From NCBI RefSeq assembly GCF_900128975.1, contig NZ_FQVC01000008.1, forward strand, positions 1-64,000: a stretch of 64,000 nucleotides of DNA, given 5' to 3'. Positions 1 through 7,880 of the stretch are shown piece by piece. The notes beneath the pieces are model-generated. The model ran no database searches. It was not told the DNA's origin and saw nothing but the letters and a program-made list of their open reading frames with translations. The DNA comes from Devosia limi DSM 17137. GTDB taxonomy: Bacteria; Pseudomonadota; Alphaproteobacteria; Rhizobiales; Devosiaceae. The position numbers and the translations under genes were made by a program. Position 1 is the first letter of the stretch. Each line of letters begins with the position of its first letter.

Positions 1-342
1 ACCCGGGCAGGCCTCAGACAAAGCAGCGGTTCCCGCCCTATTGGCAACACGAGCAGTCGTCGGTGACGTGGTCGCGGACCGCGGCTACGACGCGCAAGCC
101 ATTATCGAGATGATCCAGCAAAGAGGCGGCCGCGGCCACATCCCAACCCAACGGGACCGCAAGCAGCAGCGCAGCGTCGACCCAGCCATCTACCGCCAGC
201 GCAACCTCGTAGAACGGTTCTTCAACAAGCTCAAACACTTCCGCAAGATCGCAACCCGATACGAAAAGACGGCGCGCAACTATCTCGCCGCCGTTCTCAT
301 CGCTTGTTCACGCCTCTGGATGCGCTTTTATGAGTCCGCTAC
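1..342 (+). mobile_element. IS5-family insertion sequence, right end only
   Basis: Only the 3' part of the element is inside the window; its left part lies before base 1. The element probably ends just before CTAG at 343-346. The stop codon of the transposase and the stop codon of the converging isomerase gene both lie within that CTAG. IS5-type elements commonly duplicate a short TA-centred target such as YTAR, so CTAG may be the target duplication. The terminal inverted repeat cannot be confirmed because the other end is not visible. Confidence 0.6.
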
Positions 343-346
343 CTAG
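2..346 (+). CDS. IS5-family transposase, C-terminal fragment (5' end outside window)
   Basis: The open frame runs from the window edge to a TAG at 344-346, so this is the C-terminal third or so of a DDE transposase. It contains ADRGYDA, which carries the second catalytic Asp, and IPTQRDRK. It ends with the Y-R-E block RNLVERFFNKLKHFRKIATR, which carries the catalytic Glu. This pattern is typical of the IS427-like subgroup of the IS5 family. The usual product is a cut-and-paste transposase acting on the element ends. Many members of the subgroup are made by frameshifting from two frames, which cannot be judged here. No internal stop is seen, so the fragment looks intact up to the edge. Confidence 0.8.
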   Translation, partial: PGQASDKAAVPALLATRAVVGDVVADRGYDAQAIIEMIQQRGGRGHIPTQRDRKQQRSVDPAIYRQRNLVERFFNKLKHFRKIATRYEKTARNYLAAVLIACSRLWMRFYESAT

Positions 347-1200
347 GCCGCAACGGCGCGGTCTGCCCGTGCCTTCAGGTCGGCAAGGTGCTTGCGGTCG
401 CCGCCCGGCATTTCGACCGAAGCCCAGCCCGAATAGCCGACTGCCGATAGCGCACGATTGACCGCCGGCCAATCGCAGTCGCCATCGCCGAGCGCCACGT
501 CAAAGCCCTTCCAGGTCCCTTCGGCGTCCATCTTCTTGAGGCTGAATTCCTTCATGTCGATCTTGAAGATGCGCTGGCCCAGCGCTTCGATCCAATCCAC
601 CGGGCGGACATAGCGCAGCACATTGCCGACGTCGAAATACCAGCCGATCCGTGGGTGCTCGAAGGTATCGATGAACCGGGCTGCCTCGAGCGGGCTGAGC
701 AGGAAATCATTCCACACGTTTTCGATGGCCAGCGAAACGCCGGTGCGGTCGGTATGCGGGAGGATCCTGGCTATTTCGCTGACCGCCAGTTCATAAGCCG
801 TCTTGTAGCTTGTACCCGGCTTGACCACGCCAGGAACCAGCAAGACGGTCGTTGCTCCAAGCTGCTGGGCCTCATCAAGTGCTGCAATCGTCGCATCGAC
901 GCAGGCTTGCCGCACCGCCGGATCGGGATCGGTCAGCGGGAGCTGCCAATGCTGACAATTGACCACGCCGGGCACTGTCAGCCCGGTCTTGTCGCGTGCA
1001 GCGATGACTTCGGCCAGCGGCAGGTCGCCGGGGGAATCAATCTCGATGCCGTCAAAACCCAGATCCTTGGTCAGCTGGAATTTCTCGAGGATGCTGAGAC
1101 CGTCCTCCTCGATCATGTTCCACTTCAGGCTCAGCTTCGCGAGCGGGCGGGGCGTTTGGGCGGTCACAATTGCATCCTGGTTCTTGGTTGGCGCATGCAT
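343..1200 (-). CDS. Sugar phosphate isomerase/epimerase-like TIM-barrel protein
   Basis: The 285-residue product belongs to the AP-endonuclease-2-like TIM-barrel superfamily, which includes UlaE/IolE-type sugar epimerases. No signal peptide is seen, so it is probably cytoplasmic. Candidate metal ligands are Glu160 (SLAIENVWND), Asp190 (GWYFDVGNV) and Glu263 (ASVEMPGG). The strand that usually carries the metal-binding His reads IFKIDMKEF, so His is replaced, as in some other subfamilies. The ATG at 1200 gives a complete domain. Its stop lies in the CTAG at the IS junction, so the gene seems complete despite the insertion. The family is common in catabolic clusters such as the one at 4.6-13.5 kb. 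The substrate is unknown. Confidence 0.8.
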   Translation of the reverse strand: MHAPTKNQDAIVTAQTPRPLAKLSLKWNMIEEDGLSILEKFQLTKDLGFDGIEIDSPGDLPLAEVIAARDKTGLTVPGVVNCQHWQLPLTDPDPAVRQACVDATIAALDEAQQLGATTVLLVPGVVKPGTSYKTAYELAVSEIARILPHTDRTGVSLAIENVWNDFLLSPLEAARFIDTFEHPRIGWYFDVGNVLRYVRPVDWIEALGQRIFKIDMKEFSLKKMDAEGTWKGFDVALGDGDCDWPAVNRALSAVGYSGWASVEMPGGDRKHLADLKARADRAVAA

Positions 1201-1350
1201 CAGTCTGTCAGGCGATTGGCAGGCCGATCAAGCCCGCAGAATGGAAAAGCGTGGAACCCGTGACCTTTGTTTTCGCTGCTATTCGTGGCATTGGCGAAAG
1301 GGTGCTGTTGGCGGGAACGCGCCCGCCAACCCAAGGTCCCGAGGAACACA

Positions 1351-2139
1351 ATGTCTGACTATCAAGCCGAGATTGCCACCTGGCGCGCTGCGCGCCTCAA
1401 GACCCTCTTTGGCGATGAGGGATGGCTCAATCTCATTGGCCGCGAATGGCTTGCGCCGGGCAGTGCCACCATCGGCTCCGCCGAGGATAATGATCTCATC
1501 ATGGAGCGGGGACCCGCCCATATCGGTACGGTGACGCTGGTCGAGGACGGCACGGTGACGCTTGTCTCTGCCGACAGTCTGACCACGCTCGAATTTGCGC
1601 CCAGCAGCCTGTCGCAGCGTCAGGTGCTGGGCTCGGTTCTGGTCGAAATCCACCAGTTCAATGGCCGCCCCTCCATCCGCCTGCGTGATCTTGATAGCAA
1701 TCCCGGCGCCACCTTTCCGGGCATCGAAACTTTCCCGGTCGACCCGGCCTGGCGCGTCACCGGGCAATGGGTCAGCCTCGATACGCCACAGGCGATCGAG
1801 ATCGACACCTTCGCCGGGATTCCCACGACGGTGACCGCGACCCATCGCGTCGACTTCACCCTTGCCGGGCAATCCCTGTCCCTGCTCGCCACCCATGGCT
1901 CGCGCGAGAAGCCCATGTTCGTGTTGCGCGACAAGACCTCCGGCGTCGAGACCTATGCTGCCGCCCGCTTCCTCTATGGCGAGAATTCCACCGACAAGCA
2001 CGTGGTGCTCGACTTCAACAAGGCCTTCAACCCGCCTTGCTCGTTCACCCCTTATGCGCTCTGCCCGTTCCCGCCGGGACAAAACGTGCTGCCAGTCCGC
2101 ATCGAAGCCGGCGAACTCCTGCCGCCAGGCCATCCCTGA
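1351..2139 (+). CDS. DUF1684 domain-containing protein
   Basis: The 262-residue product matches the DUF1684 pattern of conserved proteins of unknown function. It has an N-terminal WRAARLKTLFGDEGWL segment, a central beta-rich region and the characteristic C-terminal stretch CPFPPGQNVLPVRIEAGE. The ATG at 1351 is chosen because GAGGA lies just upstream at 1341-1345 and conservation starts there; the frame is open further upstream to 1267. No signal peptide or membrane segment is visible, so it is probably cytoplasmic. It stands alone between an isomerase and an L,D-transpeptidase on the other strand. No function can be assigned. Confidence 0.8.
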   Translation: MSDYQAEIATWRAARLKTLFGDEGWLNLIGREWLAPGSATIGSAEDNDLIMERGPAHIGTVTLVEDGTVTLVSADSLTTLEFAPSSLSQRQVLGSVLVEIHQFNGRPSIRLRDLDSNPGATFPGIETFPVDPAWRVTGQWVSLDTPQAIEIDTFAGIPTTVTATHRVDFTLAGQSLSLLATHGSREKPMFVLRDKTSGVETYAAARFLYGENSTDKHVVLDFNKAFNPPCSFTPYALCPFPPGQNVLPVRIEAGELLPPGHP

Positions 2140-2231
2140 CTCCGCCGACCTCGCCCGCCGGGCGCTTACCTGGCTTGATAGCAACGTCGACGGGTAGGCA
2201 CGCGTTCCCTCTTCGGGTGACAGCGTTCTGA

Positions 2232-3005
2232 TCAGAAGTTGGCCATCACCGTAGATGGCGTAACAGGGCAGGCGCCTGCCGGGTCGAGCCCGCCCACGGG
2301 CGGATTGAAGACATACTTCTTCTCGCAAACGTCCCAGGCTGGCGGCTGCTTTGTCCGATCGAAAGCGTCGGTGCCTTGCTTGAGGTTGCCCCAGAAGGCG
2401 GCGTGTGGGCTGGCGGCGTGCTGAGCCAGGTTGGCATCGGTCATGCGGAATGGCAGCAATTGCAGCTGGAATGAGCGATTGCCGCCCCGGAACGACTCGC
2501 GCGCCAACGCATAGATCTCCTTGATCCCCTCATCGGTCATCGCAAAGCAGCCGACCGACCTGCAGTCGCCATGGACCATAAGATTGGTGCCTGTGCGGCC
2601 CCAGGCCTGATCAAACTTGTTGGGAAAGCCGACATTGAACGACAGCCAGTAGGCGGATTTTGGATTCATCAGGGCAGGGGTCACGTCATAGAACCCTTCG
2701 GGCGATTGATGATCGCCTTCACGGATCTTGGGGCCAAGCGCGCCCGACCATTTGCAGATCGGAAAGGTCTTGAGCAGCGCATACTGGCCCGAATTGGTGC
2801 GCTTCCACACTTCCAGCTCGGAACTCTGCTTGTAGACGCGGATCACCATGGGCTGGGCCGGCGAGGAGCCGATCTCTGCGAGACGCGCCACCAGTTCCTT
2901 GTTCAGGGGCACATTGTGTCGGTTGTCCCCCACGAACTGGCTGCAGCCGGCAAGGACAACAACGGCGGCGATGGCGATCAAAAAGCGGAGCGGATGGCGG
3001 TTCAT
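2232..3005 (-). CDS. YafK-type murein L,D-transpeptidase lipoprotein
   Basis: The 257-residue protein has a lipoprotein signal: a hydrophobic stretch at residues 8-20 and lipobox LAGC with Cys21. It is therefore probably anchored on the periplasmic side. The YkuD/YafK catalytic motif is present as His145-GDCRSVG-Cys153, with Cys153 as nucleophile. YafK-like enzymes of the family cut or form links at meso-diaminopimelate of peptidoglycan stems, including lipoprotein attachment. The typical family segments KREGDHQSPEGFY and WLSFNVGFPN are also present. The ATG at 3005 starts the signal peptide directly. It is transcribed away from tRNA-Arg. The exact reaction (cross-linking or hydrolysis) is not shown by sequence. 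Confidence 0.88.
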   Translation of the reverse strand: MNRHPLRFLIAIAAVVVLAGCSQFVGDNRHNVPLNKELVARLAEIGSSPAQPMVIRVYKQSSELEVWKRTNSGQYALLKTFPICKWSGALGPKIREGDHQSPEGFYDVTPALMNPKSAYWLSFNVGFPNKFDQAWGRTGTNLMVHGDCRSVGCFAMTDEGIKEIYALARESFRGGNRSFQLQLLPFRMTDANLAQHAASPHAAFWGNLKQGTDAFDRTKQPPAWDVCEKKYVFNPPVGGLDPAGACPVTPSTVMANF

Positions 3006-3174
3006 AAAGGTCTCATTTCAAGACCCCATCCTAGTTGGGCGTGGTTACCCACTCGTATATGGACCCCGGACAGCCCCCCAAACGGGTGTCAGTTCGGATC
3101 AATATTTCGGGAGCCGAAATCGCTCTGGGCGCTGCTGACACGCGGTGGCGCTGCTCGCCAGATACCACTGGAAT

Positions 3175-3251
3175 TGGCGATCCCGGGAGGACTCGAACCT
3201 CCGACCAACAGCTTAGAAGGCTGCTGCTCTATCCAACTGAGCTACGGGACC
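3175..3251 (-). tRNA. tRNA-Arg (anticodon UCU)
   Basis: Read on the minus strand, a 77-base cloverleaf starts GGTCCCG and ends with the pairing CGGGATC, a discriminator G and an encoded CCA. The D arm GCTC/GAGC, anticodon loop CTTCTAA and T arm GGTTCGAGTCC are all present. The anticodon is TCT, which reads AGA and AGG arginine codons. Confidence 0.95.
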
Positions 3252-3367
3252 GTGCTGGGGTGGCTGCGCGCTCTTTAGCGCATTTTTCTCAGAAATGAAC
3301 GCCCTTCTTGCGCGTTCGCGCCGAGCGTCCGGATCAAGTTGTGGACGAGGCGGGCGAGCCAGCAAAT

Positions 3368-4435
3368 TCAAGTACAACGGATTTCGGCCGCATTGGGGTG
3401 GTGGACGCCAAAGGGCGCAGTGCTGTCGCGCAGGATCAATTCGGAATTGAGCACGATCCGGAGCGGCTCGCCCTGGCGGCTCTCACCTTCGAGAATGTCG
3501 ATCAGCGCCTCCGCTGCCAGGCGGCCGATTGCGGCCCGGGGTTGGCGTATGGTGGTCAGTGGGGGCGCATAGTGCAGCGCGACGGCAAGGTCATCGAAGC
3601 CGATGATGGAGACATCGCGGGGGCACTCCAGACCATGTTCCCGCAACCCTGACAGAAATCCGATCGCCATTTCGTCATTGGCGGCAAAGATTGCGCTGGG
3701 GCGTTCCTGCAGGGCCAGGAAATGCGAGGCGGCCAGATAACCGCTCTCCATCTCGAAACTACCGGGAAATAGCCATTTCGGCGACGCTGCCAACCCAGCT
3801 TCTTGCATTGCCTGCAAGTACCCTGCACGGCGTTCGGCGGTCAGCACATTACCCTCCGGCCCCAGGATATGGCCGATCCGCATATGCCCGAGGTCGATCA
3901 GATGTCGTGTAGCCCTGGCGGCGGCAAAGCAATTGTCGGTTTTGACTGTATGGAACGGCGAATTGGGGATCTCTTCGCAGGCTACCACCAGTGGAACCGT
4001 AACCGGGCTGCCTGTCAGGTCGATGAGTTCATCGAGCTCCAGCGAGCCATCCAGCAGCAGCAGGCCATCGGCGCGGTTGGACCGGAAATAGTCTTTGAGG
4101 TGGCGAACGGGGTCGTGGCCCGAGAACCGATTGGTCACCAGCACGCCATAGCCACGCAACGCCGCCTCACGTTCAATGGCATCAAGGATGGTCGAAAAGA
4201 ACGTATTACGAATATCGGGGAGGGCAACGAGGATCGTTCGCGAGGTTTTCTGGCGTAGTGACCGCGCCGCCTGGTTGAGCGTGTAGCCAGTTTTCGCAAC
4301 CGCTTCGGAAACACGCGTTCGTGTTGCCTCACTCACCCGTCCAGGGTTGGACAGGGCGCGGCTTACAGTTGCAGTAGAGACATTAGCTATCCGAGCAACA
4401 TCTTGAATTGTTGGGGCTTTTCGCGCTGCTGTCAT
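3368..4435 (-). CDS. LacI-family transcriptional regulator
   Basis: The 355-residue product has an N-terminal LacI helix-turn-helix (IQDVARIANVSTATVSRAL), the hinge-helix region NQAARSLRQK, and a periplasmic-binding-like sensor domain (LVALPDIRNTFFS, later SIIGFDDLAVA). It should bind palindromic operators as a dimer and release on sugar binding. It is divergent from the ABC importer starting at 4663. The 210-base gap holds two near-identical AATCGATT-centred palindromes, and a third copy lies at 11097. It is therefore the likely local repressor of the sugar region. The ATG at 4435 is chosen over an in-frame TTG at 4453. The inducer is unknown. Confidence 0.9.
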   Translation of the reverse strand: MTAARKAPTIQDVARIANVSTATVSRALSNPGRVSEATRTRVSEAVAKTGYTLNQAARSLRQKTSRTILVALPDIRNTFFSTILDAIEREAALRGYGVLVTNRFSGHDPVRHLKDYFRSNRADGLLLLDGSLELDELIDLTGSPVTVPLVVACEEIPNSPFHTVKTDNCFAAARATRHLIDLGHMRIGHILGPEGNVLTAERRAGYLQAMQEAGLAASPKWLFPGSFEMESGYLAASHFLALQERPSAIFAANDEMAIGFLSGLREHGLECPRDVSIIGFDDLAVALHYAPPLTTIRQPRAAIGRLAAEALIDILEGESRQGEPLRIVLNSELILRDSTAPFGVHHPNAAEIRCT

Positions 4436-4517
4436 TAAGTTCAGCACCCTCAAAATGCCGTATACGACTTCTGTCTAAATCGATCTTGACAGGCGCGCAA
4501 GAAGTGTCTGAATGTAA

Positions 4518-4531
4518 TGCAATCGATTGCA
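4518..4531. promoter_or_regulatory. LacI-type operator O1 (perfect palindrome)
   Basis: TGCAATCGATTGCA is a perfect 14-base palindrome with the central CG typical of LacI/GalR operators. It overlaps a possible -35 (TTGCAG, 4527-4532) of the importer promoter. Confidence 0.8.
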
Positions 4532-4555
4532 GAGATTTCGGGCACCGAGTTATGC
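4527..4555 (+). promoter_or_regulatory. Possible promoter of the sugar importer
   Basis: TTGCAG (4527-4532), a 17-base spacer and TTATGC (4550-4555) form a weak sigma70-like pair. Each element is overlapped by one of the two LacI-type operators, which would suit repression by blocking polymerase. The -10 match is poor, so this is tentative. Confidence 0.35.
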
Positions 4556-4566
4556 AATCGATTACA
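4553..4566. promoter_or_regulatory. LacI-type operator O2
   Basis: TGCAATCGATTACA differs from O1 at one base. The start-to-start distance to O1 is 35 bases, within the shared gap between the regulator and the importer. Confidence 0.78.
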
Positions 4567-4662
4567 CGCGGCCAGCTCGGGACCTCTCTCCAAGAAGATG
4601 ACCCTGCGGCTGGCGGCTTCGCGGGAGCGATTTGCTCCAAGTGATCGTTGGGAGGACAACCT

Positions 4663-5901
4663 ATGAAGAAGTTTGCAGTGGTTGCCGCTATGGCAACTGC
4701 TTTCCTCGGCTCCACGGCTGTTTATGCTGCGGATGTCGAAGTTATCCACTGGTGGACATCTGGTGGCGAACAGGCTGCCGTGTCGGTCTTCGCAGATGAG
4801 TTCGATGCTCTGGGTGAAGACAAGTGGGTCGATACCGCTATTGCCTTGGGTGAAAACGCCCGTGCTGCCACGATGCAGCGCGTTCTGGGTGGCGATCCTC
4901 CAGGTGCGGCGCAATTCAACCCCGGCCGTCAGTATGAGGAGCTGATCGCCGCGGGTCTCCTGCTCGACCTGACCCCGCTTGCGGAAGCCGAGGGCTGGGA
5001 CGAGATCGTCCGTCCAGACGTGATTGCCGAGCCTTGCCATATCGATGGCAAATGGTGGTGCGTCCCCGTCAACATTCACTCCGAAGCCTGGATGTGGGCA
5101 TCGATCCCCGCCTTCAAGAAGGCCGGCGTCGATCTGCCGACCAGCGTCAGCGATCTCGTGGCCAAGGCCCCCAAGCTTCAGGAAGCTGGGCTCATCCCCT
5201 ACGCTCAGGGCGGCGAAAGCTGGCAGCTGAACGCGGCGTTTGGTGGCATCATCATCGCGGAACTGGGCATCGAGCAGCGCGACCAACTGCTGCGCGACCA
5301 CAATCAGGATATCGCCAACTCTCCCGAATTCACCAAGGTCTTCGAGACCTTCCGCGAACTCAAGAAGTATAGTGATCCAGGCTCCCCGGGCCGTAACTGG
5401 AACGACACCACCAATCTCGTGCTGACCGACCAGGCTGGCGTGCAGATCATGGGTGACTGGGCTCGTGGCGAATTCGGCGTTGCCGGCAAGAAGCCAGGCG
5501 TCGATTACGCGTGCCTGCCGCTCGATAGCGCCAACCCATTCGTGACCACTGGCGGCGACATCTTCCTGTTCTTCAAGCAGGATGACCCGGCAGTCGAAGC
5601 GGCCCAGCTCAAGCTCGCTTCGACCATGATCAGCCCGCGCGTGCAGGCCCTGTTCAACGTTGCCAAGGGCTCCATGCCCGTTCGTGACGACGTGGACATG
5701 TCCCTCGCTGACGACTGCATGAAGCTCGGCCTTGAAATTCTCAAGGACCCTGCAAACGTCGTGACCAGCGCCAACAACTGGCTCTCGAACGACACCACTG
5801 GCCAGATGCAGGATTTGATCGCAGAATTCTGGGCCAATGACGACATGCCAATCGCAGACGCTCAGAAGCGTTATGCCGAAATCCTGGCCACGGCCGACTA
5901 A
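4663..5901 (+). CDS. Sugar ABC transporter substrate-binding protein (CUT1 family)
   Basis: The 412-residue family 1 extracellular solute-binding protein carries a signal peptide (MKKFAVVAAMATAFLG, cut near VYAAD), so it is periplasmic. The mature start EVIHWWTSGGEQAA is typical of binding proteins for mono- and disaccharides. It captures the sugar and delivers it to the two permeases that follow. GGAGGA at 4651-4656 precedes the ATG at 4663 and fixes the start. It is the first gene of a complete importer operon behind two LacI-type operators. A strong hairpin follows the stop and may let this gene be expressed above the permeases. The sugar cannot be named from sequence. Confidence 0.92.
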   Translation: MKKFAVVAAMATAFLGSTAVYAADVEVIHWWTSGGEQAAVSVFADEFDALGEDKWVDTAIALGENARAATMQRVLGGDPPGAAQFNPGRQYEELIAAGLLLDLTPLAEAEGWDEIVRPDVIAEPCHIDGKWWCVPVNIHSEAWMWASIPAFKKAGVDLPTSVSDLVAKAPKLQEAGLIPYAQGGESWQLNAAFGGIIIAELGIEQRDQLLRDHNQDIANSPEFTKVFETFRELKKYSDPGSPGRNWNDTTNLVLTDQAGVQIMGDWARGEFGVAGKKPGVDYACLPLDSANPFVTTGGDIFLFFKQDDPAVEAAQLKLASTMISPRVQALFNVAKGSMPVRDDVDMSLADDCMKLGLEILKDPANVVTSANNWLSNDTTGQMQDLIAEFWANDDMPIADAQKRYAEILATAD

Positions 5902-5914
5902 GGACGTGATGGAG

Positions 5915-5941
5915 CGGGCAGCGCGTCGCGCGCGCTGCCCG
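5915..5941 (+). promoter_or_regulatory. Hairpin between binding protein and permease genes
   Basis: An 11-base GC-only stem, CGGGCAGCGCG paired with CGCGCTGCCCG, closes a 5-base loop. No T-run follows, so it fits an mRNA-stabilising or partial-termination element better than a full terminator. Confidence 0.6.
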
Positions 5942-6011
5942 ACGCCTCATGCCATTGGCGCCTTTGCGGGCAATGCCCTGGGCGTTGGCAGCTAACGACA
6001 AGGAAATCGTC

Positions 6012-6959
6012 ATGACTGAAGCTGCTTCAGCAAGTCCTTTGGCCAAGTCTCAGGCCAGCGGCAGCGCGAGGCGAGGGCGCTGGCGCCTGTCTTCGATAAT
6101 GTCGGTGGTCGGAACGACTCCGATGATCCTGACAGCCATCGGTGTATTCGTCGTCTGCATCATCTATTCATTCTTGCTTTCATTCACTAGCTCAAGGCTG
6201 TTCCCGTCCTTTGATTTCATCGGGTTCGATCAGTACGAGCGTCTTTGGTCCACTCAGCGTTGGCTGGTTTCCGTCAACAACCTCTGGATTTTCGGTCTGC
6301 TCTCGATCGGCTCCAACATGGTTGTCGGCTATTTGCTGGCCGTGTTCATGGACCAGCGTATTCGCCAGGAAGATCTGTTCCGCTCCATTTTCCTTTATCC
6401 TTTCGCCATGTCGCTGGTGATCACCGGCCTGGTATGGCGCTGGATTCTCGATCCGAATTACGGTTTGCAGGCGACGGTCCGGGGCTGGGGCTTCGCGGAT
6501 TTCAGTTTCGCCCCGCTGGTGGATTCCAACACTGCCATTTATGGGCTGGTTGTTGCGGGCATCTGGAACGGCGTGGGCGTCAGCATGGCCATCATGCTGG
6601 CCGGTCTGCGCGGCGTGGACAGCGAAATCTGGAAAGCCGCCAAGATCGACGGCATTCCGACCTGGAAGACCTATCTGCAGATCGTCCTGCCGATGATGCG
6701 CGGCGCCATCCTGACGGCGTTCATCCTGCAATGCGTTGGCGTCGTGCGTGTGTTTGACCTTGTCGTCGCCATGACGCAGGGCGGCCCCGGCATTGCCACG
6801 CAGATGCCTGCCATCTTCGTCATCCAGCACATCACCGACCGCGCCAATGTCGGCCTCGGCATGGCCGCCGCGACCATGATGCTGCTTCCCGTCGTGCTGT
6901 TGCTGGGTCTGCAGCAGTTTATCCAGTGGCGGGCCAACCAGAAGCGGATGAACAGCTAA
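6012..6959 (+). CDS. Sugar ABC transporter permease (MalF-like)
   Basis: The 315-residue inner-membrane protein has about six hydrophobic segments and the binding-protein-dependent permease loop (EIWKAAKIDGIPTWKTYL, then VLPMM), which contacts the ATPase. The N-terminal 35 residues are cytoplasmic and basic. With the next gene it forms the transmembrane channel of the CUT1 importer. The ATG at 6012 follows AGGA at 6001-6004; an in-frame ATG at 5949 would add 21 unlikely residues. Its stop overlaps the next start in TAATG, indicating translational coupling. Confidence 0.92.
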   Translation: MTEAASASPLAKSQASGSARRGRWRLSSIMSVVGTTPMILTAIGVFVVCIIYSFLLSFTSSRLFPSFDFIGFDQYERLWSTQRWLVSVNNLWIFGLLSIGSNMVVGYLLAVFMDQRIRQEDLFRSIFLYPFAMSLVITGLVWRWILDPNYGLQATVRGWGFADFSFAPLVDSNTAIYGLVVAGIWNGVGVSMAIMLAGLRGVDSEIWKAAKIDGIPTWKTYLQIVLPMMRGAILTAFILQCVGVVRVFDLVVAMTQGGPGIATQMPAIFVIQHITDRANVGLGMAAATMMLLPVVLLLGLQQFIQWRANQKRMNS

Positions 6960-7876
6960 TGACCACAGAAGCTCTTTCCCCCTCTGCGTCCCGCGTTGTC
7001 GAGGGACCGCGCGGCGCCAAGCCAAAAAGGCTGACCATCAGCCGGATCGGCGTCTATGCCTTTCTGGTGCTGGCGGCCCTGTTCTTCCTGATGCCGCTCT
7101 GGGTCATGGTCGTGACCTCGCTCAAGGGCATGCCTGAAATCCAGATGCGCAACCTTTTCGCCTGGCCGTCCGAGCTTACCTTTGAGCCCTGGATAAAGGC
7201 CTGGGACACTGCCTGCACCGGCCGCGATTGCAATGGCCTCAAGCCCGGCTTCTGGAACTCGATCAAAATCACTGCAGTCGGCACGTTCTTCTCCATCGTC
7301 ATCGCGGCGATGAATGGCTACGCGCTGTCGTTCTGGCGCTACAAGGGCGCCAATATCCTGTTCGGGCTGCTGCTGTTCGGCGCGTTCGTACCCTATCAGG
7401 TGGTGATCTATCCGCTGATCCTGGGATTCCGTCAGGTCGGTCTGTTCGGCACGTTCCCGGCGATCATCATCGTCCACGTCATCTTCGGCATGCCCATCCT
7501 GACGCTGTTGTTCCGCAACTTCTTTGTCAGTTTACCGCCGGAGCTGTTCAAGGCGGCGCGCGTCGATGGTGCAGGATTCTGGCAGATTTTCTTCCAGATC
7601 ATGCTGCCCATGTCGGTGCCGATCACCATCGTGGCGGTCATCCTGCAGGTTACCGGCATCTGGAACGACTTCCTGTTCGGCACGGTTTTCGCCGGTCGCG
7701 AAAACATGCCGATGACGGTCCAGCTCAACAACATCGTTCAGACGACAACGGGCGTGCGTGAATACAACGTGCACATGGCGGCGACCATCCTGACCGCTGC
7801 TGTGCCGCTCGCCGTCTATTTCATCTCCGGAAAATGGTTCGTCCGCGGCATCGCCGCTGGTGCGGTGAAGGGTTAA
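6959..7876 (+). CDS. Sugar ABC transporter permease (MalG-like)
   Basis: The 305-residue inner-membrane protein is the second CUT1 permease. It has about six membrane segments (the first is VYAFLVLAALFFLMPLWVMV) and the coupling loop ELFKAARVDGAGFWQIFF followed by IMLPM. The start overlaps the previous stop by one base (TAATG). The family also carries a conserved periplasmic segment, here WPSELTFEPWIKAW. It pairs with the preceding MalF-like subunit. Four bases separate it from the ATPase gene. Confidence 0.92.
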   Translation: MTTEALSPSASRVVEGPRGAKPKRLTISRIGVYAFLVLAALFFLMPLWVMVVTSLKGMPEIQMRNLFAWPSELTFEPWIKAWDTACTGRDCNGLKPGFWNSIKITAVGTFFSIVIAAMNGYALSFWRYKGANILFGLLLFGAFVPYQVVIYPLILGFRQVGLFGTFPAIIIVHVIFGMPILTLLFRNFFVSLPPELFKAARVDGAGFWQIFFQIMLPMSVPITIVAVILQVTGIWNDFLFGTVFAGRENMPMTVQLNNIVQTTTGVREYNVHMAATILTAAVPLAVYFISGKWFVRGIAAGAVKG

Positions 7877-7880
7877 GCAG

